64,000 nt of DNA from positions 1,061,351 to 1,125,350 of the forward strand of contig BJOX01000049.1 in NCBI GenBank assembly GCA_009731375.1, read 5' to 3'. This document shows positions 1-57,009 of the stretch, piece after piece. The position numbers and the translations under genes were made by a program. The DNA comes from Paulinella micropora. Taxonomy: Eukaryota; Cercozoa; Imbricatea; Euglyphida. The notes under the pieces were generated by a model that worked only from the letters and a program-made list of their open reading frames with translations, was not told where the DNA came from and did not search any database. Positions within the stretch are counted from its first letter, which is position 1; each line of letters starts with the position of its first letter.

Positions 1-46225
<46,225 letters not shown>

Positions 46226-46818
46226 TCAGCTATCTCGCTAATATATCATAAGAAGCTGAGGTGTTCTGGTCTATTATTCAACCTTGCTATATATATAACA
46301 TAGTATATGTTTCTTACGAGTACAGTATAATACAGTATAATAGTATTTTTTTTTTTTTTGTTGTGTTTTTTGCGCAAGCACTGTTTTAATAGAATACTTG
46401 TTAGACTACTATTATTAATATAATAATCTATGATAGCTACAACGCTCTATCAGCAGTATATACTACAGCTTTGATAAGAAAGGCGCCAACAGAACGTAGG
46501 GCTGTTGATGAAAAAAATCTACCTCTTTGAAATTTAATAAAAATCATTTCAAAAGTATCAGGATAGTCAGGAAGACATGCCAAAGCTGGGGTCCGGATAC
46601 GATGTGCTTGTTGCACATGGTGCATTTGAAACTTCTAGCAAAATGTCCCCTAAATTGAATGCACTGTGAGAAATGGTTGCTGGAGCCTTCAGTTCATGTA
46701 AGCACCTACATTTTCAGTTGATTTAGAACATGACTAATAATAGTAGTACATGACAAGTACACCATGACAGTATGTGTACGAGATGCACAGTGATGTTGTA
46801 GTTTGGTAGTAGTGAGTG

Positions 46819-46877
<59 letters not shown>

Positions 46878-46941
46878 ATTTCTCTCAATCTCTCTCTCAT
46901 TTCTCTCTTTCTTTTCTTTCCTTCTTTCAAGATATGTCTCA

Positions 46942-46986
<45 letters not shown>

Positions 46987-47018
46987 TCTTTGAATCAAGG
47001 TATATCTTGCCTTACCAA
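46226..47018. other. 3' flank of the kinase gene
   Basis: AT-rich sequence with a T13 run at 46348 and (CT)n arrays at 46821-46871 and 46946-46982. No convincing gene. 46,820-46,990 resembles 54,970-55,150 beyond the LTR element. Confidence 0.7.
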
Positions 47019-47023
47019 GGTAT

Positions 47024-47334
47024 CGTTGTAATGTACTACTAATACCCGTTACTCCACCTAGACAATTTACCGGTAATTTAGATAGTCTTAGTCATAGGCA
47101 GGTTCATAGGCCGGACAGTTATTAATACCTTTATTACTGACAAGGACACTTTCTAGAGTATTCGCGAATCATAGTCTGGAATGCCTAGAATCAAATGAGT
47201 ATTACCATTCTGTAAAGGTCATAACATCATAAATTTGTGTGACCCAAAGTCATTAAAAGTCTTTTCTTCGGTTATTCTTTACCCTTAGCGGGGTAGCTTC
47301 CCTAAACTCTGCGTTTGAGTGATAGATTACTTTG
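47024..47334 (+). repeat. 5' LTR
   Basis: 311 bp, starting CGTTGTAATG and ending GATTACTTTG. The ends are defined by the target duplication and comparison with the 3' LTR. They are not the usual TG...CA. Confidence 0.93.
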
Positions 47335-47346
47335 GTTATGAGCCTT
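47333..47346 (+). promoter_or_regulatory. Likely primer-binding site
   Basis: TGGTTATGAGCC at the LTR end resembles the initiator-tRNA-Met complement used by many copia elements (TGG-TATCAGAGC type). The match is imperfect. Confidence 0.4.
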
Positions 47347-50334
47347 GTCAAGGAGGCAAGCGTGCCAAAGCACGTATTGAGTCAAGTGCCCATATTCGAG
47401 GGCAACGACCAAAGCTTTTGGCCTTGGTCAAGCAAGTTTCAGAAGCACATGCAGGGGATATCTGTCCACGTGGCAGAGATGGTATCTGTGGCATTAGCCG
47501 ACCCAGCTAAAGCCAAAAGGGATTTTCCTTACGACGAAGCAAGGGCTAAGACGGCAGAAGACTTAGAAGAGCCCGACACGCCCATAAGTGATAGTGAGGA
47601 AGATGAAGAGTCAGACACCTCTCAGAGAGGAAGACAGAGACCCCAGACAAAGAAAGAAGATATCAAACAGCCAGAAGGTTGGGATAAAATGACAGCAGAA
47701 CAAAAGAGAGAGTGGAAAGAGAAAGAAGCAAGGAAAAAGAAAAGACAAAGTATGAAACAACACACAAGAAGAAAGACAGCTATCCGCAAAGAGAAGAAAT
47801 ATTATGAAAGGATGAAAACTTTGCAGTTATGTCTGTCTGTGGCTTTTTCCAAAGACAATGTATCTAATTTCCTGCGAACACAGAAGACGAAAGGACCCAT
47901 TGAAGAGTTGATAGTAGTAAGAGATCAATGGGGAGGCATTTCCGGAGCAGGTAGGTACATGTTAGAGGAAGAGTTTGAGAGAACGAGACCAAGGGCAGGT
48001 CAGAGGTATGTAGACTGGCTAAATGAATTTCTCGCAAAGAAAATCCAGCTTGAAAGTTTACGTGGGGCGCCATTTTCCGATGAGGAAGCAAAGAGAAAGC
48101 TATTTAAGAAATTTCGCTACCATCCAGCTTTCGGGGATAAATATCAGGTGGACCACTATGATCTCCCGGCCAGACTAAGACCAAATTTCTCGGAACTATG
48201 CGAAGCATCTAGGGAAAGATGGTTAATGTGGGAAGAAAAAGAAAGACGTAACAATTTCCGTGAGAGAAAAACTCAAATTCGCAAAGACAACAACAAGAAA
48301 TCTCGGGATGGCAAGCAGCGGCAAGAGACCAATCTCCTGATGGATAATAAAGGGAAAAGGGGAGACAATAAACCGGGACCAAAGACAGCTCCAAACTGGA
48401 CGCTCAAAGTCACGTGTTTCGGATGTGATGCCAAAGGCCATACCATGAGATATTGTCCGGTGATTTCGGAAAAGTTCCGCAAAGAAGGAAAATTAAAACG
48501 GAATCAAACGGAAGACAAAGGCACGGAACAAGAAAAGAACGAACAAAAGAACAATTACAAAAACAAAAAGAAACCCTTTCATAAGAAAAAGAAAGCACTC
48601 ACTTTGATAACAACCGGCAACGACAAAAACGAAGACGAACAAAGTGACTCTGATACAAACGTTGCTTTAATCCATATGGGGAACACTTATGATAAGAGCG
48701 ATGATGATGAGGAAGAAAGAGAAAGAGATGACGAGCAACCAAGCTCACCTCATCACAAATCTACAAGTCCCCAAGCCCTTTTGAACGATACAAAGACTAC
48801 ACCTAGGGTAGGGAATAGACATAGTGAGAGTGGAGAAGGACGGGAAGTGCGGTTAGTATCGGCCACCCTACGAGGTCCCTCCTCACTACGGGGAGAAGGC
48901 AAGGAAGAGCGGTTAGTATCCGCCACCCCACGATGTTCCCCAGTCACCCCTAACCCTAACGAAACTCCTTTGAGGCTTGAGAGTTCTTACGGAGTCACGC
49001 CTGACACAAAATGTGCCGGAATAAACAGACGCAAAAAACCGTGTAATGTTTCCGTTGAAAAATCAAAAGGAAAAGGAATATACGCAAATCACGCGAAACG
49101 ATTATCTTATGCGAGGTACTGCGGATATCACGCCACACAAGACCCAGATTATCCGGAGTTGGATTTGTCGGTAAGTCCCGTGTTGCGTCCCCCCAAATCT
49201 CCTTACTACCCAGACGAACGAGGTCTTAAAGCTGCGGCATTGGAAAAGTCTCATAAAATTACGCAAAGACTCGTTTTCGGGGAATTTGAAACTTTACGTG
49301 ACACCAAAATTTCCACAAGTCCACAAGTCTCGCAAAATATTCCGCAACAACCACGCAAACATAATCCATTTTCTAGTCAGCGGACCGGCCAGAGCAGAGA
49401 AGGGAGAGAAGAGAGTGGAGTGGATGAGGGAGAGCAACGACTTGGGCCCACTTCTGTCAACAAGTTTGGCAACCAAATAGGTCCCACCTCACAACAACTC
49501 CAAATCTCTAGTTCTAGACCAATCACAGCACTCCCACCAACACAGACAACAAACACGCAACCCATCAACCCTCCCGTCATAACCTTCAAAGATATAAATG
49601 AAATAGCTAAAACGTTGATGAATGAGTGCGTGAGGGGAATGAATGGAGAAGTGATGCGTGTCGTGAGTGGCGAGCTAGAGAGAGATGACTTTTTGACTGA
49701 CATAGTAAGAGCAATAGAAGGAGTGTACTTGGAGAGAGCAGTCAGACAGAGTCCCATCACTACACCTCCACAACTCACAGAAGAGGGACAAGGTGAGGGT
49801 AGAGGAGTCTCTGAGGGTGAACTAGAAACAGAGACAGAGACAGAAGGAGAGACAGAGCATGTACTGATACATGTGAGAAAAAGAGTGATGAAAAAGAGAG
49901 ACATGACAGTACAGGATAGTGGAGCAAGCACAGACATATCATGCAGAGAAGACAGATTGACGGATGTCGATGAGATAGACCCGGTAGAACTACTGACAGG
50001 TAATGGAGAAAGGGAGTTGAGTAAGTCAGGAAGAGCTAGGCTGACTGTGATAGATGGGAAAGGAAGGCCTAGAGCAGTAGAAAAGAAGATGTTACTCGAC
50101 ACTACCTTACCAGTTAGCATAGTCTCTACAGGACAGATGGACCACAGACACAACAGATCAGTCATCCACCAAAACGGACAGTTAGTAATACTCAAACACC
50201 CCATCCACATTAACGAGAGTGACATATTAGTAAGGGGAAGATTAACTAAGAGTATGATATATAGATGGGATGACGAATATGATGAACCATTGAAAGTCAA
50301 CGAAAGATATGATCCTTTCGCAACAAGGGGGTAG
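47338..50334 (+). CDS. Copia ORF1: Gag and protease
   Basis: 998 residues from ATG at 47338, four bases after the LTR. An N-terminal Gag part includes FEGNDQSFWPWSSKFQKHM. It is followed by a highly charged region, a CCHC knuckle CFGCDAKGHTMRYC near residue 361, and a long Ser/Pro/Gln-rich part. Near the end is an aspartic-protease site, QDSGAS at about residue 861. It stops at TAG (50332) directly after a run of five G. Integrase is in the -1 frame, which is open from 50313. In most copia elements protease and integrase share a frame. Confidence 0.93.
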   Translation: MSLVKEASVPKHVLSQVPIFEGNDQSFWPWSSKFQKHMQGISVHVAEMVSVALADPAKAKRDFPYDEARAKTAEDLEEPDTPISDSEEDEESDTSQRGRQRPQTKKEDIKQPEGWDKMTAEQKREWKEKEARKKKRQSMKQHTRRKTAIRKEKKYYERMKTLQLCLSVAFSKDNVSNFLRTQKTKGPIEELIVVRDQWGGISGAGRYMLEEEFERTRPRAGQRYVDWLNEFLAKKIQLESLRGAPFSDEEAKRKLFKKFRYHPAFGDKYQVDHYDLPARLRPNFSELCEASRERWLMWEEKERRNNFRERKTQIRKDNNKKSRDGKQRQETNLLMDNKGKRGDNKPGPKTAPNWTLKVTCFGCDAKGHTMRYCPVISEKFRKEGKLKRNQTEDKGTEQEKNEQKNNYKNKKKPFHKKKKALTLITTGNDKNEDEQSDSDTNVALIHMGNTYDKSDDDEEERERDDEQPSSPHHKSTSPQALLNDTKTTPRVGNRHSESGEGREVRLVSATLRGPSSLRGEGKEERLVSATPRCSPVTPNPNETPLRLESSYGVTPDTKCAGINRRKKPCNVSVEKSKGKGIYANHAKRLSYARYCGYHATQDPDYPELDLSVSPVLRPPKSPYYPDERGLKAAALEKSHKITQRLVFGEFETLRDTKISTSPQVSQNIPQQPRKHNPFSSQRTGQSREGREESGVDEGEQRLGPTSVNKFGNQIGPTSQQLQISSSRPITALPPTQTTNTQPINPPVITFKDINEIAKTLMNECVRGMNGEVMRVVSGELERDDFLTDIVRAIEGVYLERAVRQSPITTPPQLTEEGQGEGRGVSEGELETETETEGETEHVLIHVRKRVMKKRDMTVQDSGASTDISCREDRLTDVDEIDPVELLTGNGERELSKSGRARLTVIDGKGRPRAVEKKMLLDTTLPVSIVSTGQMDHRHNRSVIHQNGQLVILKHPIHINESDILVRGRLTKSMIYRWDDEYDEPLKVNERYDPFATRG

Positions 50335-53300
50335 AAGGGGAGGGAAGCCCCACAAATGAGAACAAAAACGAGACAAGTAAGCATGAAGTAAATAAGAGAG
50401 AGAAAGAATTACACGTAGATATAGTATTATATGAAGCTTACCCCAGAAAGTCAGACAAACCTAGAAAGATAGGAATCAAGCTTTTTCACTATGCCTGTGG
50501 GCATTATGGGTTAACAAAGATGCGCCTATTGGCAAAAATTTTGAACATTAAGTTAGTTGGTGACGAGAGCGATGTGAGATTTTGCGAATCTTGCATGATA
50601 GGAAAGTCTAAACGTTTGCCACGTTTTGCAGTTAATACAATAGAAAGAGCCCAAAAGCCAGGTATAATTCTACACATAGACACATCAGGACCGTGGGCAA
50701 CTAGATCAATAGGTGGTAAACGGTATAAATTTTCGGTCACCGACGACTACTCACTGTTCATTCTTGACTTTTATTTAGCCCATAAGAATGAGTTTGTAGA
50801 TTGCTTAAAACAAGCTGTAGCCTTTTATGAGAGACAGACAGGAAACAAAGTAAAGGAAATTCGCGCAGATCAAGAATTCCATATTCCGGAGGAAGTCATT
50901 AAGTGGTGGAAAAATATTCGCTTTATTTGGAAAACCTCCGCGACAAACGATAAAGACGGGAATCCTATTGCGGAAAAAGTGAATGATATTACGGCGGGGC
51001 CTGCACGAGCAATGAGATATCACGCTAAATTACCGCCGCAATTCTGGGCAGAATTAGAACACGCAGCAACAACCATTCACAACATACTACCGGCAATTCA
51101 CGGGGAACGCAAAGGAATTTCGCCTTATGAGCAGCTGTTAGGTAGAAAACCAACACTCTTTCATTTAAAACCAATAGGATGTATGGGTGTGTTACATATA
51201 CCTAAGACTAAAGTGCGGAAGGGAGAGTACAGAGGGAAAAAGGTGATGCTAGTAGGATATGATCTATTTCGGGAACTATACCGCGTATGGGATGGTAAGA
51301 AGATAATTTCCGGAGTGAGAGATGTGAGATTTAATATTCACAAAATCGGTAAACAAGCTCATCCTCCTAAACTAGTGTCGTGGGATAATGATGACTCTGA
51401 GGGGGAGAATGAGAATGAGAGCGAGCAACCACACACATCTCCACAAGCGTCACCACCCCAATCACCACCCCAATCACCACCCCAATCACCACCTCAATCA
51501 CCTAAGTCACCGCACAATGTCAACAACGACCACCCAACAACACACTTTGATGAAGTTGAGGGGGAGACAGAGAATGTTGATATCGATGCGAATGAGAATG
51601 AGCATGAAAATGAGCATGTGGAGAAGAATACATTGGATCACAAACATACACGCCTACACACAAGTCCAGAGCCACATTATCCACAACAATTACCCCCAGA
51701 GCACAAGATCAAGCCACAAGAGCATACAAATGAACAAGATCCAACAGATCCACTAAAAATACATGAAAGAAGAGCATACGAAGAAAAATCACCACCATCT
51801 AAGGGATTAACGTGGGAGCAGAGTCAGAGAGTAACGGAGAGTAACATAATCCCCGGTAAAAGGCAGCGCAAGGCAGTAGAGAGATTTACCCCTAGCAATG
51901 AGCCCAAGAGAGAAAAGAGAGAGGCTCAAGAGCTAATAGGTAAGGTAGTAAGAGTGCCCGCGCGTGCATGGGGAGATGGATGGGCGAAGAAAAAGTACGG
52001 TGAGGGATGGGAGAGCATAGTACGAGTAGGGGTAGTCAGCAGAGTGAGTGACCCCAGAGATAGACTCGTAGTAAGAGACAGACCTCAGCCCACCCACATA
52101 GTTAAGTTTGAGGACGAAGAAGAACGGATGTTGAATTCGGAAATCCTCAAATACTCCGTGAAAGATCCCGAATACCCGTTACAAAGTCCCGCTAATATGT
52201 TTTTATGCGATGACCGTATGGTGGCAGATGAGATTCGTGATTTTTATTTGTATGTAGATATCAGAGTACCCAAAGATGTCATAGAGGAAGGTTTGACAGC
52301 TAAAGATGTTTTAGAGGGTATGAAAACAGAGCTAAAAGCTCTTCAATCCTTTAACACATACACATGGGTACCCCATAAGGAGGCAAGCAAGGCAGGAGTT
52401 AGTAAGATAGTTAGATTGACATGGGTTCACAAAGTAAAGTTAGATGAGAACGGGAAAAAGTTCATAAAGTCTCGTTTAGCTTTACGGGGAGATATGTTAG
52501 AACCCGGTGTTAGCTATAACCCAGATCAGCTCTTTGTTCCTTGCGCCGCGCACCATTCACTTTTATTTCTCGCCAAACTAGCTGCCTGGCACAAACACAA
52601 ACTATACGGCATAGATTTTAAAAATGCATACCTAAATGCTCGTATGAATGACCCCGTTTATGCATATGCGCCAGAGAGTGTAGACAGAGAAGGGCATGAG
52701 GGGATGATATGGCGTATAGATGGTGCTTTATATGGTGCACCACAGGCAGGAAGAAGATGGTATGAGATATTAGCACCCAAGTTAGAGGAGCTAGGTTTTA
52801 GGTTGCTAGATTCAGACTTATGTATGTTTGTAGAAAATGATAAAGCTTTGAGAGAGGCGATAGTAGGGATATTTCATGTTGATGACTTGTTGTTCACCGC
52901 ACCAAACAAACAAGCATATGAGCGTTTTGCGTCCGCATTAGAAAAACATTTCCCGCTCAAAAGACTCGGTATTGCCCGTGAATTCAAAGGAATAGAGATA
53001 GAGCAATCGAACGGGAAAATAATTTTGCATCAGCGAAAATATCAGCAGCAGATACTAAAAGAGGTAGGCTACGATTCTGCTAAACCCGTTAGTACTCCAG
53101 CGCAAGAACATTTCACGGAACCGATGTCGGAATCAGCTAGCTTGCGAAAATTTTCAATTCCTAGTCTAGTTGGTCGTTTGCTATTTCTCGCAAAGATGAC
53201 AAGACCCGATATAGAACAAGCACTAAATTCGGCAAGTGTCATGCAAACTATCGATAAGGGAATAACTTATGCGATGTTAGGCAGAATCTTTCGTTATTTA

Positions 53301-53621
53301 GTTAACTCTTATCGAGGTTTAGCTTACCATGAGCCTAAGTCAGAGCAAGAAGGGCAAACCTATCCAAAACTTTCCATGTGGCCCGACGCGGCTCACAAAG
53401 TTTGTAAGAAAACAGGGAAGTCCCGCACTGGATTCGTGATCCTATGGGGCAGCGATCCAGTTGCATGGTTATCAAAGCGACAGAGTCGCATCGCCCTGAG
53501 TTCCAATGATGCTGAAATATTTGCAGCAACTGAGTGCATTAGAGAGGGACTTGCACTAAAACACATTTACACAAGAACTAAACATAGCCCAAAAGAGCCC
53601 GATAGAATTATTCGAGGATAA
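50313..53621 (+). CDS. Copia ORF2: integrase, reverse transcriptase, RNase H
   Basis: Open in the -1 frame from 50313, overlapping ORF1 by 22 nt. There is no ATG until 50520, which would omit the HYACGH half of the integrase HHCC finger (paired with FCESC), so a frameshift product is likelier than a new start. Integrase shows HIDTSGPW, VTDDYS and a diverged region with AEKVND. A PPQS repeat linker follows. RT shows GIDFKNAYLNA and FHVDDLLF; RNase H shows LSSNDAEIFAATECI. It ends early at 53619. Homologous C-terminal sequence continues in other frames to 53837. Confidence 0.93.
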   Translation, partial: SFRNKGVEGEGSPTNENKNETSKHEVNKREKELHVDIVLYEAYPRKSDKPRKIGIKLFHYACGHYGLTKMRLLAKILNIKLVGDESDVRFCESCMIGKSKRLPRFAVNTIERAQKPGIILHIDTSGPWATRSIGGKRYKFSVTDDYSLFILDFYLAHKNEFVDCLKQAVAFYERQTGNKVKEIRADQEFHIPEEVIKWWKNIRFIWKTSATNDKDGNPIAEKVNDITAGPARAMRYHAKLPPQFWAELEHAATTIHNILPAIHGERKGISPYEQLLGRKPTLFHLKPIGCMGVLHIPKTKVRKGEYRGKKVMLVGYDLFRELYRVWDGKKIISGVRDVRFNIHKIGKQAHPPKLVSWDNDDSEGENENESEQPHTSPQASPPQSPPQSPPQSPPQSPKSPHNVNNDHPTTHFDEVEGETENVDIDANENEHENEHVEKNTLDHKHTRLHTSPEPHYPQQLPPEHKIKPQEHTNEQDPTDPLKIHERRAYEEKSPPSKGLTWEQSQRVTESNIIPGKRQRKAVERFTPSNEPKREKREAQELIGKVVRVPARAWGDGWAKKKYGEGWESIVRVGVVSRVSDPRDRLVVRDRPQPTHIVKFEDEEERMLNSEILKYSVKDPEYPLQSPANMFLCDDRMVADEIRDFYLYVDIRVPKDVIEEGLTAKDVLEGMKTELKALQSFNTYTWVPHKEASKAGVSKIVRLTWVHKVKLDENGKKFIKSRLALRGDMLEPGVSYNPDQLFVPCAAHHSLLFLAKLAAWHKHKLYGIDFKNAYLNARMNDPVYAYAPESVDREGHEGMIWRIDGALYGAPQAGRRWYEILAPKLEELGFRLLDSDLCMFVENDKALREAIVGIFHVDDLLFTAPNKQAYERFASALEKHFPLKRLGIAREFKGIEIEQSNGKIILHQRKYQQQILKEVGYDSAKPVSTPAQEHFTEPMSESASLRKFSIPSLVGRLLFLAKMTRPDIEQALNSASVMQTIDKGITYAMLGRIFRYLVNSYRGLAYHEPKSEQEGQTYPKLSMWPDAAHKVCKKTGKSRTGFVILWGSDPVAWLSKRQSRIALSSNDAEIFAATECIREGLALKHIYTRTKHSPKEPDRIIRG

Positions 53622-53837
53622 CTCTCAAACAGTCTTAGCGGCAGAGAGGGGTATGTCAGGTAATAGAACTAACACTTACCTTTAGAATTACACTTTATGC
53701 ACCACCTACAGAGAGACGGTGAGATTAAGTTTGTAAAAGTAGGTACGAAGAAGCAGATAGGTGATGTAATGACAAAATATTTACCGAAAGAACAATTCGA
53801 GTATTTACTTAACAAATTTACGGTAAAGCTCAAGTAA
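53600..53837 (+). pseudogene. Out-of-frame remainder of copia RNase H
   Basis: From about 53600 the expected RNase H end (ELFEDNSQTVLAAERG) is in the +1 frame up to TAG at 53683. From 53685 a third frame reads the terminal part (DVMTKYLPKEQFEYLLNKF) to TAA at 53835. Two indels, or sequencing errors, are needed to explain this. Confidence 0.7.
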
Positions 53838-54269
53838 TTTCGGGATTTGCGTGTCCACTCACCTATATTTGCTTTGAGTGTTTTGTGCAGTTTGTTGCTT
53901 GTTGCAGCAGCTTTGTTTTGCGCAGGGGTCAAGAGCCGTCGAGCCGAGGCTGGGTAGCCGACTGCCACGCGAGGCCGGCAGCCGCGAGGCTTTCCCTGGC
54001 TAACTTAGCAATTTAAATTCTTTCTATCATTCTTTCTGTCCTAGAATATGAAATCTAATTTTTTTTTTTTGTTGCTACCCTCTACGGGAAGCGCTTGCAA
54101 ATTTTTGAACACATACATACTTCATACATGTTACTGCATGACCACATATATACATACATAGAGGATGTTATGTAAATGGGAGTTGATATTTAACCTTCGG
54201 GTAACCCATAACTGATCCTCAACACTATTTTTTTCATATTTACACACTAATATAGCCTATGACTTGCGA
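53838..54269. other. Copia 3' untranslated region
   Basis: Non-coding DNA between the RNase H end and the polypurine tract. No further frame seen. Confidence 0.7.
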
Positions 54270-54270
54270 C

Positions 54271-54280
54271 TAAGGGGGAG
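54271..54280 (+). promoter_or_regulatory. Polypurine tract
   Basis: TAAGGGGGAG lies immediately before the 3' LTR, as expected for plus-strand priming. Confidence 0.8.
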
Positions 54281-54591
54281 CGTTGTAATGTACTACTAAT
54301 ACCCGTTACTCCACCTAGACAATTTACCGGTAATTTGGATAGTCTTAGTCATAGGCAGGTTCATAGGCCGGACAGTTATTAATACCTTTATTACTGACAA
54401 GGACACTTTCTAGAGTATTCGCGAATCATAGTCTGGAATGCCTAGAATCAAATGAGTATTACCATTCTGTAAAGGTCATAACATCATAAATTTGTGTGAC
54501 CCAAAGTCATTAAAAGTCTTTTCTTCGGTTATTCTTTACCCTTAGCGGGGTAGCTTCCCTAAACTCTGCGTTTGAGTGATAGATTACTTTG
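54281..54591 (+). repeat. 3' LTR
   Basis: 311 bp. The one difference from the 5' LTR that I can see is TTTGGATAG against TTTAGATAG. Confidence 0.95.
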
Positions 54592-54596
54592 GGTAT

Positions 54597-54659
54597 ACCT
54601 TGCCCTACCAAGGTATATCTTGAATTACACATCTCTCTCTTCCTCTCTACCTCACTCTC

Positions 54660-54711
<52 letters not shown>

Positions 54712-55152
54712 TCACGACAACGTATGCTTGAGTGCCTGTCCACGTGGCATTGATTAAGTACGGGCCCTAGTCTTTGTGATGGTTGGTGTACCCATGGCAA
54801 AACTAAGTGCTTCGGTTCGACTGTGCAGACGTAGGAATGGACATATTTTGATATATATTCTTTCAAGTTATGCATCATTTATATGTACTGTATATTTCTA
54901 TATATATATATATGTATAAACTTTTCTCTGCATCTCTTTCCCTCCGTCTCTCTGTTGCTTTTTCCTCTCTCTCTCTCATTTCTCTCAAGCTCTTTCACCT
55001 CTCTCTCTCTCTCTCTCATTTCTCTCTTCTTTTCTTTCTTTCTCTCAAGATAATCTATGTTTTAATTTATTGCTTTGGCTCTCTCTCTTCTTTCCTTCTC
55101 TCAAGATATGTCTCAATGTCCCTCTCTCTCTCTCTCTCTCTCCCTCCCTCTC

Positions 55153-55185
<33 letters not shown>

Positions 55186-55776
55186 AAGCATCAAAAGCAG
55201 TGCTGCAGGACTTGTTACCGAGACCAAATATTTAATAATATAATAACTGTCTAACGACTTGTAGAATGAGGAATACCAAACGGAGAAGGGACTCCATACT
55301 CTCCAAGCCGAGCGAAACCAACAGACCGGAACATAGAGTAATGCCATTATATACCGGATGGGCCGGCACAATCCCCTCTCCCCCCCCCGAGCGTGCCCTC
55401 GTCAGGGTGCGCGAGAAATTGAGTTAAGACCAGCCGAACCAAACCGGGATAAAATATCAAAATTATCTCGAGAGATGGTCTGTGACTGGACACTTCCCCT
55501 CGGATAAATTGCACACCCCGTGTCATCCTAAATTCACTCATCGTCCCCCCCACCTAGTGTGAGTCTATACTACCCCCCGGATAGTTATTGATAAATTCCA
55601 TGTTTGTCCGATTTAAGCCCATCGGTTCCGCATTATTCCTCAAATTCGAAATCTGATGCGCTTCTATTGCGTAAGAAGAAAAATTTTGTGTGAGACTACT
55701 CACGTAAAATGTATTGCCCCATATCTGCCGTCACCATAATCCTGCATAAGTCCTCTAGTATAACATCTGAATCCAT
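54597..55776. other. Unassigned region with CT arrays
   Basis: (CT)n at 54660-54706, 54960-55015 and 55115-55185, repeating motifs from the other side of the LTR element. 55190-55776 is normal-complexity DNA with no supported frame. Confidence 0.6.
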
Positions 55777-56033
55777 GAAAAATTGCCACGAAACTAGTGG
55801 GAATTTGATCAATCCATCCACTTCCACTCGGATGTCGAAAATTGCCACGAAACTAGTGGGAATTTGATCAATCCATCGACTTCCACTCGAACGTCGAAAA
55901 TTGCCACGAAACTAGTGGGAATTTGATTAATCCATCCACTTCCGCTCGAACGTCGAAAATTGCCACGACACTAGTGGGAATTTGAAAACAATCCACCTCC
56001 GATCTCGAATCCGCTCGAATCGTGAAAATTGCA
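55777..56033. repeat. 59-bp minisatellite, four copies and a partial
   Basis: Units begin at 55777, 55837, 55896 and 55955 with GAAAATTGCCACGAAACTAG cores. The fourth is diverged and longer, and a fifth start is at 56024. Confidence 0.93.
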
Positions 56034-56680
56034 TCAACTTATGGCCCCAGGTGACGCTGTAGTCCCGGTCGCGTAGCCCAGAAGTGATTCAAGACGTCGT
56101 TGAGGTAAGGCCCCCCTCCAACGCCTTTGATACTCCCCGCCGCGGTCCTCCGGTTCTACCACTTCATGCTTGAAACGACCCTGAGTACCCCTTATTACTG
56201 CCGTCCCTATCCATTCCCATGTATCCCCTCTCCCCCTGTTTCCAACGCCACCAGGGTCCCATTCCCATATTCCCCATCTTCCCGTTACATCGCCGTTATA
56301 GCGGTAATTAAATAAACTAAAAGGGGTGATCAGTCCCATAAAGCGCGGTTTCGCTCGTTGGCGAACAAGATATTCCCGTTCAGTCCCAAGGCCCTTCATC
56401 GCGTCCCCGCGTGGAAGAATTCATATATAATTCAAGGGATGATCATTCCCGATGCCCTGATCTTTCTCTTCTTCCTTTCTCATCTCGTTCTCTCTTCTTT
56501 TCATTCATTCATGCCGACCATCATACCATGTTCGTACACCGTACGCTTACCCTTGTCATGCCACCGCAGGCTGAGAGGGTGTATATAATATGTTGGGGCA
56601 AGGATGATCACTCCTGCCGTGTTAGTGGTCTTGCTCCCTGGCGACCATGATCACATTGTCCTTCAAAGCCTTTTAGATCT
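56034..56680. other. Unassigned sequence
   Basis: No supported gene. One isolated match to the 30-bp unit below (CATCGCGTCCCCGCGTGGAA) is at 56397-56416. Confidence 0.6.
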
Positions 56681-56682
56681 GT

Positions 56683-57009
56683 CATCGCGTCCCTGCGCGG
56701 ATTTCAAAATTACATCGTCGCGTCCCTGCGCGGAATACAAAGTAAACATCGCGGCCCGCGCGGAATAAATTTATATCATCGCGTCCCTGCGCGGAATGAA
56801 ATTGTATCATCGCTCCCTGCGCAGAAATAAAATTGTATCATCGCGTCCCTGCGAGGAATAAAATTATATCATCGCGCCCCTGCGCGGAATGAAACTGTAT
56901 CATCGCGCCCTGCGCGGAAATAAAATTGTGTATTCGCGTCCCTGCGCGGAATCAAATTATATCATCGCGCCCTGCGCGGAAATAAACTTATATCATCGCG
57001 TCCCTGCGC
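56683..57009. repeat. 30-bp minisatellite, 11 copies
   Basis: Units of the form CATCGCGTCCCTGCGCGGAA followed by about 11 AT-rich bases. Each has a GC-rich half and an AT-rich half with a small palindrome (CGCGTCCCTGCGCG). Confidence 0.93.

Larger units (their letters stand above)
47024..54591 (+). mobile_element. Complete Ty1/copia LTR retrotransposon
   Basis: Two 311-bp LTRs flank gag-protease and integrase-RT-RNase H frames in copia order (integrase before RT). The 5-bp duplication GGTAT flanks both ends (47019-47023, 54592-54596). The LTRs differ at one position I can see, implying recent insertion. The coding region has breaks described under its ORFs. Confidence 0.96.

Noticed and set aside
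49377-50384. 335-residue antisense frame in the copia element
   Set aside because: Shadow of ORF1, which has the zinc knuckle and protease motifs.
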